From Earliella scabrosa (lineage: Eukaryota; Basidiomycota; Agaricomycetes; Polyporales; Polyporaceae), in NCBI GenBank assembly GCA_022605405.1, contig JABYQQ010000001.1:1426001-1490000 (forward strand): a DNA stretch of 64,000 nucleotides, read 5' to 3'. Within the stretch, counting starts at the first letter, position 1, and every line of letters begins with the position of its first letter. Positions 1-10,798 of the stretch are shown one piece after another. The notes below the pieces were generated by a model. It saw only the letters and a list, made by a program, of their open reading frames with translations, had not been told where the DNA came from and ran no database searches. A program made the position numbers and the translations under genes.

Positions 1-775
1 ATCCCACGACCAAACGAGAATTCTGTCCAGACGAATAAGATGGGCGTCGAGCCGCTTGAGATTCGCCGTTCGTTCTCCGTCAGCGCCCTTGTCACCAATT
101 GGCAGGATGGTGGTGTGTAAGTCCCGCTTCTTCCGCTCGAGCCATGTCCGAAACTCGATGTATGCAGTATTACTGCGTGCGGACGCCAAGGGACCCGGGG
201 GATCGGTGGACGACGAGGGGGCCGATTGGAAAGCGAGTCGGGTGGAGAGTGGTACGCTGAGAGACCGGCGATGGATCTCTGCTTGAAGCTCCCCCATAGC
301 GAGAATACGAGTCCGTATCCCCTCCTAGAATGGCGTCGTAAGCAAGAGCAAGTTGTACAAGTATCACATGTTCACCTTCAGAGAGAGTTGGTTCAACGAC
401 TCCACGACGGCCTGGGTATCATCCTCATGGCAACAGTCAGAGCCTGGTGATCAGAGCATCATTAGACAGACTTACATCGGCGGTGTCGACTATAGCCCTC
501 GACGGATTCCGGGCTGAACTGCCGGTGCCCGCGGACGCAGAGAGGTCACGGTTGCGGACAGACGTAAATTTTGGTTGATCCGGCTGCAAGGTCGTTAACA
601 GGACGTCAGCAGCGATACGTTCTTCTGCTTGCTGAGCGAAGTCTCGACGCTTCTTCTCCCTCAACTGGTGTGTGTTATAGTCAGATTGGGACACGATCGC
701 ACCAGGGTGGCGCTCTCCATCCTCGTCCTCGTAACGCGACGTCTTGATGCAGATGGAGCAAGTACAGATGGGCAT
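1..775 (-). CDS. Partial Cys-motif protein of a type linked to fungal transposons
   Basis: The gene runs off the left edge. The start ATG is at 775 and the protein begins MPICTCSICIKTS, a Cys-x-Cys-x2-Cys cluster. It is followed by a basic Gln/Arg-rich stretch (QLREKKRRDFAQQ) and a low-complexity Ser/Thr/Pro segment. I read three exons: 476-775, 376-423 and 1-324. The introns are 52 and 51 nt, with GTAAGT and GTGAAC donors. All three exons are open in one frame and the last continues past base 1. From memory, this MPxCxC opening is common in agaricomycete proteins that sit beside or fuse to KDZ or Tnp2-type transposases; no transposase core is visible here, so that link is inference. A short zinc-binding or nucleic-acid role is possible but not shown. 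The product is best called hypothetical. Confidence 0.6.
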
Positions 776-1140
776 GGCGACCGTCTGCGGGGGGAGGGAG
801 GCGAGCTCAGAGTCGGTGGGAGAACAGGTTCACACAGCAGACCGGAGGGCTACGCCTATTAGTATGAGACGAATACGACGGGTCACATGATATTACAGAT
901 TGATATAGTAGACGTACATCAAAGGGCGCTGGAGAAACATTGATCATCGATGGATGGACAGAGAACGAGAGCGGCGGAATTCACAAGGAGTCCCAGAGAG
1001 GATACTCACTCGGTGGCGCTCGTGGTTGGAGCCACCAAAGAAGCGTGACAGCGCCGATGAGCGCCATGATGGCGCCAGTGGCACGGGCCATGCTGTCTCG
1101 ACTGAGAAAGATCGCAATGTCGTAGATACTCCGCCAGCGG

Positions 1141-2691
1141 TCAGACCGCATGGCAGTCTAGAGGGATGACTTCAATCGTGACAGGAAGAATGTCCGACCA
1201 GGAAAAACGTACCAAGGCGCCTCGAACTCGGACGGTGATAGCCTTGCTATGCTCCTCAAGCATTATCGTCCAGGGCAGTCGGTACGAGCTCTCTCCTCCC
1301 GGACCGTCCTGGGCTAAGACTGCGGTCGCCTCAGGATGAGACGTGCAGGACGCGTGGGACTGATCCAGAGGCACATCGGGTACAGAGCCAGAAGCTCCCC
1401 CGGCCACTTCGTCCCCCGGAGCCCCCGCGACGGGCGTCGCACTCATCGTGGGGGGAAGATTGATGGCACGTTCAGCTGTTTCTGCGACGAAAGGCCCTTC
1501 AAGGAACGCGTCTAGGGAGGGGAGTGATGAGGAAGTCTTCGCCACTGCGCGGGTTCCCGACAGCTCATCGGCCAGATTAGGCCGCGTCGAGTTATGTTTG
1601 GCTATGACACCGAGAGCGTCTTCGGAGACGAACTCACGAACAAGCTCCCTCGTTGATTCGACCTGCTCCTGGATGGTCTGCTCGCACTCGTGGAGGCGCT
1701 GCAACCGACACCCCATATCATCCTGGATGGAAAGAACCTCGGCGATACCATTCGCCATAGTCTCCATTGCCTGCTTGTCAGAAAGGTGCTGAGCTTGCAG
1801 CGTCGCGATCGCGCGCTGAGCCTTTGCGAGCTGTTGCTCCAGTGTCCTGACTGAGTCGGACGCAGCCTCTTGCGTCTTCCCCATGGTACGGCGCTCTTTA
1901 GCAATGGTTTCTACGTGACAGAGCCGGCTCTGAATGAGGCAATGACGACGGAGCAGAGCAGTAAATACCTTGGGTTTTGACCAGCAGCCTCCTGGACGTC
2001 TTGACAGACTCCCCAAACTGGGTGCGCAAAAGGTTCAGCTCAGTCTCTAATTCGGTCGTCCGTTGATCAATTTTCCTCTGCGGTGAATGAGTATATGAAC
2101 GGGTGCATGCTGGAGCGAACTCACTTGTGCGCGCTGGATCTCTCTGATTGACGTGGCAAAGTAGGTGGACAGACTCGGAGGGCCATCCGATACGGAGAGT
2201 GTGTCTTCCGGATTAACGTAGGCACCCGGGGTCAACGGCCTGCGAGCCGGAGGGATGGGAGGGGAGCGCAGCTTGAGTCCAGAGAACGACGTGACCAGGG
2301 GTCCGAGATATTCATCTTCCTCAGAGCCCGCGAGCCCTGCGTCATCTGCATGCCCATCCTCGGCTGCAACGCTGTCTTCAGATTGAGAGGTCTCTGACCT
2401 GGATATGCTGGACCGAGAGGGAACGCGATCCACTTGAGAGGACGTCGGACGATCCGACGAACCTACTGAAGGCAGCTCAAAAGAGGAGTCGTTCCCATCC
2501 GACGAAATGGCATTTCGCGGCGAGTGCGGGGCGCAAGAAGACGGTGTGCGAGGAGGAGACGGCGTGCGAGGAGGAGACGGCGTGCGAGGAGGAGACGGTG
2601 TGCGAGGAGGAGATGGCGTGCGAGGAGAGACCATGGGAGGAGGAGAGGCCTTGGGCAACTCGGAGCTTGTATCGGGAAGTGTCGTTGACAT
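1141..2691 (-). CDS. Hypothetical Ser/Pro-rich coiled-coil protein
   Basis: Three exons (2125-2691, 1969-2077, 1141-1910) sum to 1446 nt, giving 481 residues. The start at 2691 (MSTTLPDTSSELPK) is the most downstream reasonable ATG; the frame is open upstream to 2898, so a longer N-terminus is possible. The first third is disordered, with five TPSPPR units and an acidic Ser-rich stretch. Exon 2 and the start of exon 3 form a charged coiled coil (RKIDQRTTELETELNLLRTQ, then KERRTMGKTQEAASDSVRTL). The C-terminal third is Pro/Ser/Gly-rich and ends in a short beta-like segment. No catalytic motif was seen. The coiled coil suggests self-assembly or a scaffold role. I do not recognise the family. 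Confidence 0.6.
2542..2631 (-). repeat. 18-bp coding minisatellite, five units
   Basis: Five near-identical 18-bp units lie inside the coding sequence of the Ser/Pro-rich protein and encode a repeated TPSPPR hexapeptide on the minus strand. Only a few third-position differences separate the units, so the array has probably expanded recently. TP and SP dipeptides are typical proline-directed kinase sites; that role is inference. Confidence 0.9.
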
Positions 2692-2969
2692 TGAGGTTCC
2701 CTCAGATATGAGCGGGGAGGATGGTGCGAGAGAGACGAAGGCGGACGAGCCATGTGAGGCGCAAGCGTCGTGGAGGCGTGGAGGTAGTGGACAAAGAATC
2801 TTTGTCCACATCAGATCTGCGCGCCGCCATCGTCGTTGATGAAGCGCCCGAGGGCGACGCGCGCCGCGCGGGCGGTGGCAGGCGTCGTTCGCTTGCATGT
2901 CCTGCGAAGTTATGCACTCTCTCCACAGTTCGAAATTTCTAAGTAATAATACAGCAGGGAGCTAACACG

Positions 2970-4161
2970 TCACAGAAACAGAGCAACACGGTCAGGGTCG
3001 GGGGCGGGCGTCCATGTACCTCCCCAACTCCCATCCACACGGGACCACTCGCTGAGCAAGCCGCCGTCGCGACTGGTCGCCCGCTGCCACACTCCGATGT
3101 AATGGAGAGTCGGGTGAGAAGGTCCGGCAGCAGGATTCACCCAGTTGTGAAAGATGCTCCGCTCGAGGACAGCATTGCCGGGCGTCGTTCCGACGGACCC
3201 TGCGGTGTATATGAGGAGCCGCTCAAGATCGACCATTTTATTCAACGACGCCGACCAGGCAGTGCGGTTGAACCATGGACGCGGTTTGTGCTTATGGGTC
3301 TAGAAGATGGTTTAGCAGACGTTTCTCTGGTGGGGAGCCAAGCGGCTGACGCACCAGGGGTTTGGTCTTCTCGACGAGCTTCAGATGGCGGACCGCCGGC
3401 ATGCTCGCAGCAATGGTGTCTAGAATCTTGGCGTCGTCGACGCTGAACTCGACAGTAAGGACGTAGAGGGCGTCCAGTGGAACAGGGAAATATGCCAGGA
3501 CGGCTGACGCGAGCGTTGTGGGGCCTGGGAGGTCCACTCGGAGATGCTCCAGGCGTTCATGAGCCAGTCGAGGCGCACATCCAAGCGGACAACGGACATC
3601 GGTTATCTCCCCAACAACAGCGGGAGAGAGCGGGCACTGGCGTGTGCGTCCGCACGAACTAATGTCCAATGCCCGCAGGGTGGGATGCGTCGCAAGGAAT
3701 GGGTATAAAGTCCGGTGAGGGAGGTTCGTCTTGAGCACGTCGACACGAGGAAGCGGGACGGAAGAAAGGGAGGGGAGCAGAATGGGCGGCGTCGTGAAGA
3801 TCTCGAGGATGGTGAGGTTAGGAGTGAGCGCAAGGCACACTGGAAGGTACTTCTGGACGATGTCTCGTTCCAGCGACGGTACTTTGAGTATGATACTGAG
3901 GTAGTCGACCGCTGCACCATGCTCCGGTTTCACGCGGGCGACTTCAACGAAAGTGATGAGCTCCGCGAGGTTGAGAATCTCGCGAGTGTCCTGTGAAGCA
4001 GATCAGTAACTGGGTGTCGTCCATATGCAGCCTGCTCACTCGTAGTGGCGTCGCAGCGGCGACCTAAGTCGTCCATCAAAGTCAGTTGAGAACATGCACT
4101 TGGTTGAATGTCACCTCACTTCTTCCACGTCGTTCTTGAATTGAGAGCGGGTACAGACCAT
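2970..4161 (-). CDS. LRR/F-box-like leucine-rich protein
   Basis: Four exons (4120-4161, 4040-4063, 3355-3990, 2970-3299) sum to 1032 nt, giving 343 residues. The chosen start, ATG at 4161 (MVCTRSQFK), has an in-frame stop just upstream. The protein is Leu/Pro-rich with irregular repeats of the LxxLxLxxxx type (LTPNLTILEIF, LATHPTLRALDISS, LAHERLEHLRVDLP, MPAVRHLKLVEK). This matches the divergent LRR half of the large agaricomycete F-box-like family. No F-box is visible at the N-terminus, so the protein may be an LRR-only member or the F-box exon may be missing. The role, perhaps substrate recognition for an SCF-type ubiquitin ligase, is inferred from the family only. Confidence 0.65.
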
Positions 4162-5133
4162 GGCGGACTTGTGCGTATTCTACAGGGCGTGATGCTGAGA
4201 GTGAGAGGGCGCGACGAAGGACGGCCTGAGGGGGGACGAGCTCCCGCTACACGTGGGAGCATACAAAGGGCCTTTGCCCAAGACTCGCGCTGCATCGCGT
4301 CAACACAATTTCCAAGCTCCATCTTCCGTCCTAATGATACCCTGCTCGACTTGGGACTGATGATGAGACAATGCGTACGAAGATGACATCGGAAGCCCCA
4401 GAGGGAAAAGGAGCACTTACTTGCGCAAGAGCAAGGTCTACGGGCATCGACAGTTGGAAACCTAGGGATCCTTACAGCATTGCAAAGCAGGTTCGGCCTC
4501 GTCCACAACGGGATGTGTATTCTTCTCCACATCTTGCCCGCCTGTTGCGATTCGGGGCAGGAAGCTGCAAGGTCGGGTCGGGTCGGGTCGAGTCGGGTCG
4601 AGTCGAGTCGAGTCGAGTCGATAGACTGGACGCAAATACATAGGAAGGCGAGATACAGCGAGGACGAGGTAGAAGCCACAACGATGAACTCCGATAGCTG
4701 GCATGGATGCGAGGGTGTTAAGAATCGAACGTTGAACGTTGAACGTCGAGAATCCGTCGTCCCACCTGGGGTCATCGCACGTGCTCAGGGAATTTCTCAC
4801 GGCGAGTCACGACCGCGTCGGTTGCCAACTCGTCGACGGTCAACTTCAACTTGGTCGTCATCGGCTCATCGTCACGACTCGACAATTGCTCGTCCTACTC
4901 TTCCGAGATGAGATTATCATACCTACACTGTGCGTCTCCGCTAACCCAATTGCTGTTCTAGTCGGCACTCACGGTTTCGCTGAGGGATGGAACACGGGGC
5001 GGCGCGACCACGTGCCAGTGTCAATCGCGTGTCGTCAATGTGCGCGCTCGAGCTTCTCGGAGTGGCACACCGATTCGCGACCTCTCACCTCAACTGCACA
5101 ACCGCTTTCTGTACACACTTAACTAGGATAGCT
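4162..5133. other. Divergent intergenic region
   Basis: No convincing gene lies between the divergent starts at 4161 (minus) and 5134 (plus). The region holds the pentanucleotide microsatellite and, at about 4729-4750, a short direct repeat based on GAACGTT. It presumably carries both promoters. No clear TATA box was recognised. Confidence 0.5.
4571..4620 (+). repeat. Pentanucleotide microsatellite (RGTCG)10
   Basis: Ten consecutive 5-bp units lie here: four GGTCG, then AGTCG, GGTCG and four AGTCG. The pattern looks like an interrupted array in which a G/A variant has spread. It is in non-coding DNA between the LRR-like gene and the WD40 gene. Confidence 0.95.
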
Positions 5134-6784
5134 ATGCCGGGGACTCGATATACTCAAACAGCTCACTTGACCGACGGCCATTCGGGCGGTATCACTGCAG
5201 TGGTCTTCAATCCTGACGGCTCCTTCCTCGCTACAGCGGGACTGGACGGCACGGTCTGCATCTGGGATACGAAGACCTGGCTTCTCCTGGACGTCTACCG
5301 CTCCAAGGCGAAAGTTACGTCACTTGCATGGTTTGACGACGAAGCGCTTGTGTGCGGGCTGGCTGACGGCATAATCTCGTCCATGGTCAAAGGCGAGGTG
5401 AGTGGCGCACAATGCAGACATACCGCTCGCTCATTCTAGGCTTGAAGAACTTCACCCACGTACGTGGTATGTGGGGCCACCTCTATCCAGTGGAGCATCT
5501 TGCCGTCTCGGGAGGACTGCTTGCGTCTGGCGCACAGCAGGAGTTGTGTATATGGCACTGGAACCCCAATCGTAGGGATTCTTCGTGTCACGAACATTCG
5601 ATACGCTGACTTGCCCGCTTAGCCGCTATGGCATGCCTGTTCAGGTCCCTACCGTCGCCGTTAACTCCTCAGCGCCCGAGCAAGGCTCGGAAGCGACATG
5701 GAGACAAGGGAAAAGAGCGGCAGGACACACGGAAGGAGGCCTATGGGCCAGTTCAGCAGAACGACGGCCGTAAAGAGGTGGGCGACCAGGAGGTCCTCAT
5801 CACTGGCGTCTTCTGGACTCCCTCGTGTCTTGTCATCGCATACCTCAGCCACGGAGTGAGGTGAGCTTATTGTCGATGACGCGGTTGTCTTTTCTCCTGT
5901 AGTACTAAACCGCGGCTTAGATTGTTCGACAGAGAGACATGGCAGTGCGTTCAAACTCTAGGATACCAAGACCCTATGTGAGATGACTTCATCATCTACT
6001 CGTAGCTGACGTTGATATAGACTTATTTATTCCAGTGTAACGAGCAGCCTATCTCCTAACGGAGCGCTTCTGGCGGCGTATAACCCCGGGGTTGGCTTCC
6101 AGATCTATAACCTGGACACCGGCAAGATCACCCAGACGTTCAAGCAAGGGGACGAAGGAGAGCACTCACGTGCGATCCAGGTGTCTTTCATTCATGGCGG
6201 GCACGCCATCGTTGGTGGCAGTACCAGTGGCTCCCTAACGGTCTGGTTCGTTGAGTCCGAGCGCAAGCTACCTGCGTTAGCCGTGCCAGGTATGTATCAC
6301 GCCTGTTCGTGCTGCGCTAGGGTTTCTGACCTTCGTGTAGGCGATGGAAAGGTTCTAGCCTTGTCGGTAAGCATATCAACGCTGATAAAGATGCTTCGGC
6401 TTTGCGCTGACAGCATCTTCCAATACAGGGCTACTACGTCGCAGAGAAGGATATATTCATGATCGCGGCAGGAATCATGAACGAAGATGGCCCGTCTCCG
6501 GTGATCGTATGGACTGCGGGAGGCTCTCTTGGGGGAAAGAAAGCTGCAGAACCACAGAAGTGTGACGAGGATCAGAAGTCCCCTTTCCTCTGCACTATCA
6601 AATCGCTGGTACGTTCCGTTGTCAGTCTCTCCTGTTCGACGCCGAGTCGCTGACACATGTCCAGATAATTAGGGCAGTAGTCTGGCTGGCAATCGTGCTC
6701 CTCTTCGTCAGCGTCATGTACATGCTCCTCAAGGGCGAGTGGGTGGATGAAGAGTATGACTACGGCTTCGGAGAGGAGATGTAG
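5134..6784 (+). CDS. WD40-repeat protein with C-terminal membrane anchor
   Basis: Eight exons (5134-5397, 5448-5571, 5623-5860, 5921-5977, 6036-6289, 6341-6366, 6429-6608, 6665-6784) sum to 1263 nt, giving 420 residues. Clear WD40 blades are present: GHSGGITAVVFNPDGSFLAT...DGTVCIWD near residues 14-46, GLLASGAQQELCIWHW, and GGSTSGSLTVWF. A linker rich in Lys/Arg/Gln lies mid-protein. The last exon encodes one hydrophobic helix (AVVWLAIVLLFVSVMYML) followed by a short acidic tail (EEYDYGFGEEM). The protein is therefore probably tail-anchored, with the propeller on the cytosolic side. Several propeller blades look degenerate. The function is unknown; a scaffold on an internal membrane is inferred. 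Confidence 0.8.
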
Positions 6785-7025
6785 GTTGCATATGATGTAC
6801 GACACTTAGATTCCTCAGGAATGGGGGGCGCCAATTGACTCATGACGACACCGCGATCGATCGGGCGGAAGTCTATCTGTGCCTGAATCGCTGCAAGTCT
6901 ATCTGACTCCTGATCGGCGCAAGTGACGTATCGGGCCGCATTGATCGCGATACAACGTGTACTTATTGGCTGGTCGTAATAGGTCGTAATACATACATAG
7001 ACAACATTCGGCGGTCCTCCCTCGT

Positions 7026-7692
7026 TCAAGAACACAACTCCGTGAGTGATTCTGGGTTGCCAGATATCAGCTTCGCCTGAGTATTGGACTTCGCTTTCGC
7101 GACCATGCCCGCGAACCCGCGAACATGTTCGAGTACCGTAACTGCGCTCACGCCGCCGATGAGTGGCCCGCTTTCAGAGCTCTGAGCCATGGCCACAGGG
7201 CGTTCGAGAGAACTGACGGTGTTCTCGGCAATCCAATCTTCCAACGCCGCCTTGAATTCTTCCAGTATTTCTTCAATCTCGAACGACAGAAACACACCGA
7301 AGTGTGCGAGGCGCATGCTGAGCATTGTAGGCGACTGTCGATCGAAGTCAGAAGTGAATTGCAAACGGATCAGGGAGAATACCCTTACTAGACGTTGCAG
7401 TGACACTACTCCCTTGGGGGTGATCTCTAACGGACGGAAGGTGACGACTTCATCGTTCTCGACTAGAGTGCACAGGAGCACTAGACAGATAAATGGATGA
7501 ATATATTTGCCGCAACTAGTATGCGCAGAGTGGTGCTCGCAACTCACAAGACAGCGGCTCGGCGAGCTCAACCAGATATACTTGCGTGCCTTTCGAGGCG
7601 TAATCCTCATCCTCAGCATCATCAGTCCCGAAGACAAACACTGTGTCGCACGGAGCGGTGTAGAACAATTTCACGGGTGCGTCATAGACCAT
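7026..7692 (-). CDS. Hypothetical protein, about 175 residues
   Basis: Three exons (7548-7692, 7389-7462, 7026-7334) sum to 528 nt. The start ATG at 7692 gives MVYDAPVKLFYTAP. The N-terminal half is acidic and beta-like (CDTVFVFGTDDAEDEDY). The C-terminal half has an amphipathic acidic helix (FEIEEILEEFKAALEDW) and a Ser/Gly/Val-rich tail. The 54-nt second intron has no stop in frame, so its retention would add 18 residues without a frameshift. The gene converges on the WD40 gene, with about 240 bp between their stops. No family was recognised. Confidence 0.55.
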
Positions 7693-7807
7693 ACTGGAGC
7701 GTCGCGGTGGCTTTGGGCGGTAAAACTATCATCGTTATCTGTCTGTGGTCTCGTGGAATACATGGGCGCACTAACCTTGAGTGGCGTATATCAATTGGAG
7801 TTGATCG

Positions 7808-7982
7808 CGCCAACGCAGGAGGGTCGAGGGGCGAGTCGGCGGAGTGCCACTGTAGAGCTCGGATCAAGGAGCGGAGCTGAGATCGTAGTAGATTCTTCGC
7901 AGTGTTCGCACCAATGCAGGCAGGAGGGTCGAGGTGTCAGTCAGTGTGAAGTGCCACTGTCGAACTCGGCAAAAGGAGCGAT
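7808..7982. repeat. Imperfect direct duplication, two units of about 65 bp
   Basis: Two diverged copies share the order GGAGGGTCGAGG, a variable stretch, GTGCCACTGT, an ACTCGG- or GCTCGG-type block, and AGGAGCG. They start near 7816 and 7923, about 107 bp apart. They lie just upstream of the minus-strand start at 7692 and could be promoter sequence or decayed repeat DNA. A shorter repeat (GTGTGAAGTAGTCG, near 8099 and 8129) lies further right. Confidence 0.6.
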
Positions 7983-8292
7983 CAACGCGTTAGCAATGGC
8001 TCCTTCGCGCGAAACACAGCCTGATACGGCAGTCCGCGTTCAATAGGGAGAGGACAGAGAGCGAATGCTGAGCTTTGGTAGGCTGCACTTGAAACGGGTG
8101 TGAAGTAGTCGTTCTAAAGAGTGCCGAGTGTGAAGTAGTCGCGTGGGCTAACGGCATTCTCCGGGCGTCTTTGCCCCCTTGCGCGATTATTTGCTCCTAG
8201 TCGTCGTTTGCTCTCCGTTTGCTCTCCATTTGCTCGCGCTCTTTTTCCTCAGGGTGAAACGGAACGCGAAGATGCCCTCACTGGCTTGCTGC

Positions 8293-8299
8293 TATATAA
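8293..8299 (+). promoter_or_regulatory. Probable TATA box
   Basis: TATATAA lies 88 nt upstream of the ATG at 8387, a typical distance for a fungal TATA element. It is inferred from position only. Confidence 0.45.
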
Positions 8300-8386
8300 T
8301 GACCCTCCCTCGTCCTCGATCTTTACCTACTCCGAGTCAGACCAGACAACTCCTCACGACGCAGAGTCGCCCCCAACACCGTCCCA

Positions 8387-9402
8387 ATGGCTCCCGTTCA
8401 CTCTAAGCTTTGCTCCTCTAACCCCTCAAATTACTTCTTCTCCGCATCGCGTCGTCGCGAGCATGGATCACCCACTCTAGTTGAGTGCGTGGCTCCAGCT
8501 CCGGCTCGTCGTGCACGGGGCGCTGTGCTCACGGCAACTCGACAGTTCAAGAGTTACACCACGTCGTACGTCGTTGAGTCTCCCCCTTCAATACCGCGTC
8601 TGACCGTCCTCATTCCACAGTATCAAACGCCAAACGCAACTACGGAGGCACGAGACACTGGTCGATCTCACGTCCCGAGGTGGTACGCCTGGCCCTTCAG
8701 GCTCCTCGAAGCGGGGGGCAACTCCTCCGGCTGCCCGCGCATACTCTCCATCGGGCGAGAGTGCGTCGTCCGAGGAGTCCTCTCTCTCCAGCATCCCATC
8801 TTCTCCCTCCCCACCTCCTCTCCCCAAGGCTACCGTCAATGTGCGCGGCTCGGTAAAACCCCAAGCAGGGTCGGCTCCGCGAGGATCTCTGTTGCAACGG
8901 AAGAAGCTAGGCAAGAAGGCATCGCTCGCCACGATTGCGGACTACCTGAGGCCTAATGGGGAGTTGATCACGCGATATGGCGAAATGGTGAGCTGCATGT
9001 ACGTGACCCCGTATCTTCGGCGCCCTGACCTCCTCGCAGGACGGCGAACCTTTCTTCCTCAAAGATAATAGGACAACCTCTACTACGGACCCGGACGTCC
9101 GCACTCCATTCTGGGAGTCCTTCTCGGCGGAACCAATCCTCAACCCCCCCGATCTAACGTCATACCCAGACTTGAAGGTTGGCGATCTCTACAGCAACGT
9201 CGTGCTCGACCTGCCCACGGTCACTGTGCAGCTTTGGACGTGGTCAGTGAGCGCCGATGGTAAAGGCTACTGGAAGAAGACTCGGGAGGGGGCTGTGAGG
9301 GACGACGGGCGACGACTCACTATAACTCCGACGAGGCATCAGCCTTCTTGGGTGTCTCCAGGCTGGGGGATCAAGCAGCTTCGTAACCCAAAGGCGCGTT
9401 AG
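8387..9402 (+). CDS. Hypothetical agaricomycete protein, 302 residues
   Basis: Three exons (8387-8565, 8621-8987, 9040-9402) sum to 909 nt. The start ATG gives MAPVHSKLCSSNPSN. The N-terminal half is disordered and Ser/Pro-rich (SSLSSIPSSPSPPPLPKATV). The C-terminal 130 residues look folded and end with a Trp-rich block: VTVQLWTWSVSADGKGYWKK, then HQPSWVSPGWGIKQLRNPK. No catalytic signature was recognised. The repeated Trp-x-W and GYWKK pattern suggests a small beta domain. I have no family name for it. Confidence 0.7.
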
Positions 9403-9795
9403 TTGCTCTCCTGTGTAGCTTGAGTTCTGTTTGGTTTTCTACGGTCGCTTACATGTGCACACGGATGTGGCTTACACTACGAGGTTTGATCACAAATCGT
9501 CTGACTTGTCTACGCGCCCTCATGTTCTCATCGTCCTCTGAGTCTGCTCGCGTCAACGTTTGCTCTTGACTCCCCCCTTGTAAGACAAAAATTTCACCAA
9601 CGCGGAGAGTAGATGACTCGGATTCGCGCTAGTGGCGCCCTCGTGGTGTGCTGCTATCTACTTAGGCGCGCACAAGCACCTTGTACTCAGCTTTGTATCA
9701 CGCCACTTCGTGGACTCAGGTGAGTGGCACACTCCTTACTTTGGGCCTTCCCAACCCGTCTCACGAGTCAATAGAGACTTGTGCAAGAAAACGCC
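9403..9795. other. Intergenic region
   Basis: This is the 3' end and spacer between two plus-strand genes. I see no gene. A possible upstream ATG at 9613 with a GTGAGT donor at 9720 could be an untranslated or alternative first exon of the next gene, but it does not splice in frame with the main coding exon in the ways I tried. Confidence 0.4.
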
Positions 9796-10798
9796 ATGTC
9801 TGCTCGTATCTCACGTTATGCTACGGTGCCCCTTGGTACGTGACTCCTTGCCAACATATCGCAGTTCCCAATCTGATTGTGCTTTAGTGCGCAAGCGCGA
9901 CGAGCGGAGATTTAGAGTCGCGGACGACCGCAATGACCACAACGACCGCGATAACCTCAACGACCGCGACGACCACGACGACCGCGACGACCGCGACGAC
10001 CGCGACGACCGCGACGACCCTGAGGACCGCGATCATAACGACAACGTCATCTACGAGTACGCGGAGAGCCTTCCGAGGCGCATTCTTGACGCCATCATAG
10101 ACTATCTCCTCGGAGATTTCGACTATGACTGTACTTGCGGCCGTTGCGAGCTCCGTGAAGGGGCCATCTTCGTAGCATTCAACATCATCCGCTCCCTTGG
10201 CCTCGGCGTTTTTGGATTTGTCCGCGCCCTCCTCGAGTTCCTCTTCGAGGACATCGTCATGGCAGCCCTGGGTGAGGATGACTGCGACTGTGGCGCTTGC
10301 TACAACGACACCCCGGCGCTGATCCGCTGCATCCGCGGCTTCGTGGCCGTCGCCCTTATGCTCTTCAAGTATTTTGCTGTAGCCGTTGTCGTCGTCAACA
10401 TCGTCATCGTCACACCCATTGGCATGTCAGAGCGACGTGCTATGCAGCTCACGTGTCTCATGCTGCCCGCCCTGGCATGTCCTCCGCCCTTCCTGTCTCA
10501 CACCATCGCTCCAACCATGGCCATCCTCCCAACTTCCCCGCCAGCCGCGCAGTCGAACATGGGTGGGCAAGCGTTCGACCTTACGAACACTCCTTCGTGC
10601 ACCATCGCGCTGCAGCAGATCATGCCTCTCCCTGCCCATGATCGGCCAGACACTACCGGTCACGCACAGCAGGACTCGGATGCGCCGGTTGTCAAAGTCG
10701 TGAAGCCGGAGCTCTCCCCCGACATATCCTGCACTGCGGACTCCGCGCGTACCACGGTGGCGTTCATAGACGAAGGAGTGCTCACCGGCGCTCTCTAG
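9796..10798 (+). CDS. Asp-Arg repeat protein with membrane segments
   Basis: Two exons (9796-9835 and 9888-10798) sum to 951 nt, giving 316 residues. The start ATG (MSARISRYATVPLVRKRDER) was chosen because it joins the open frame through a canonical 52-nt intron. Residues of about 25-60 are a charged repeat (units of DDR, DRD and DRN) encoded by a GACGACCGC array. After it come two Cys-rich acidic loops (DYDCTCGRCELRE and DDCDCGACYND), each preceding a hydrophobic stretch: GAIFVAFNIIRSLGLGVFGF, and RGFVAVALMLFKYF followed by AVAVVVVNIVIV. The two halves look like a duplicated loop-plus-helix unit. The tail is Pro/Thr-rich. The protein is probably an integral membrane protein; its function is unknown. 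Confidence 0.6.
9926..10020 (+). repeat. GACGACCGC coding minisatellite
   Basis: This 9-bp tandem array with variants encodes the alternating Asp/Arg tract of the membrane protein. The right part is a near-perfect run and the left part is degenerate. Confidence 0.9.
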
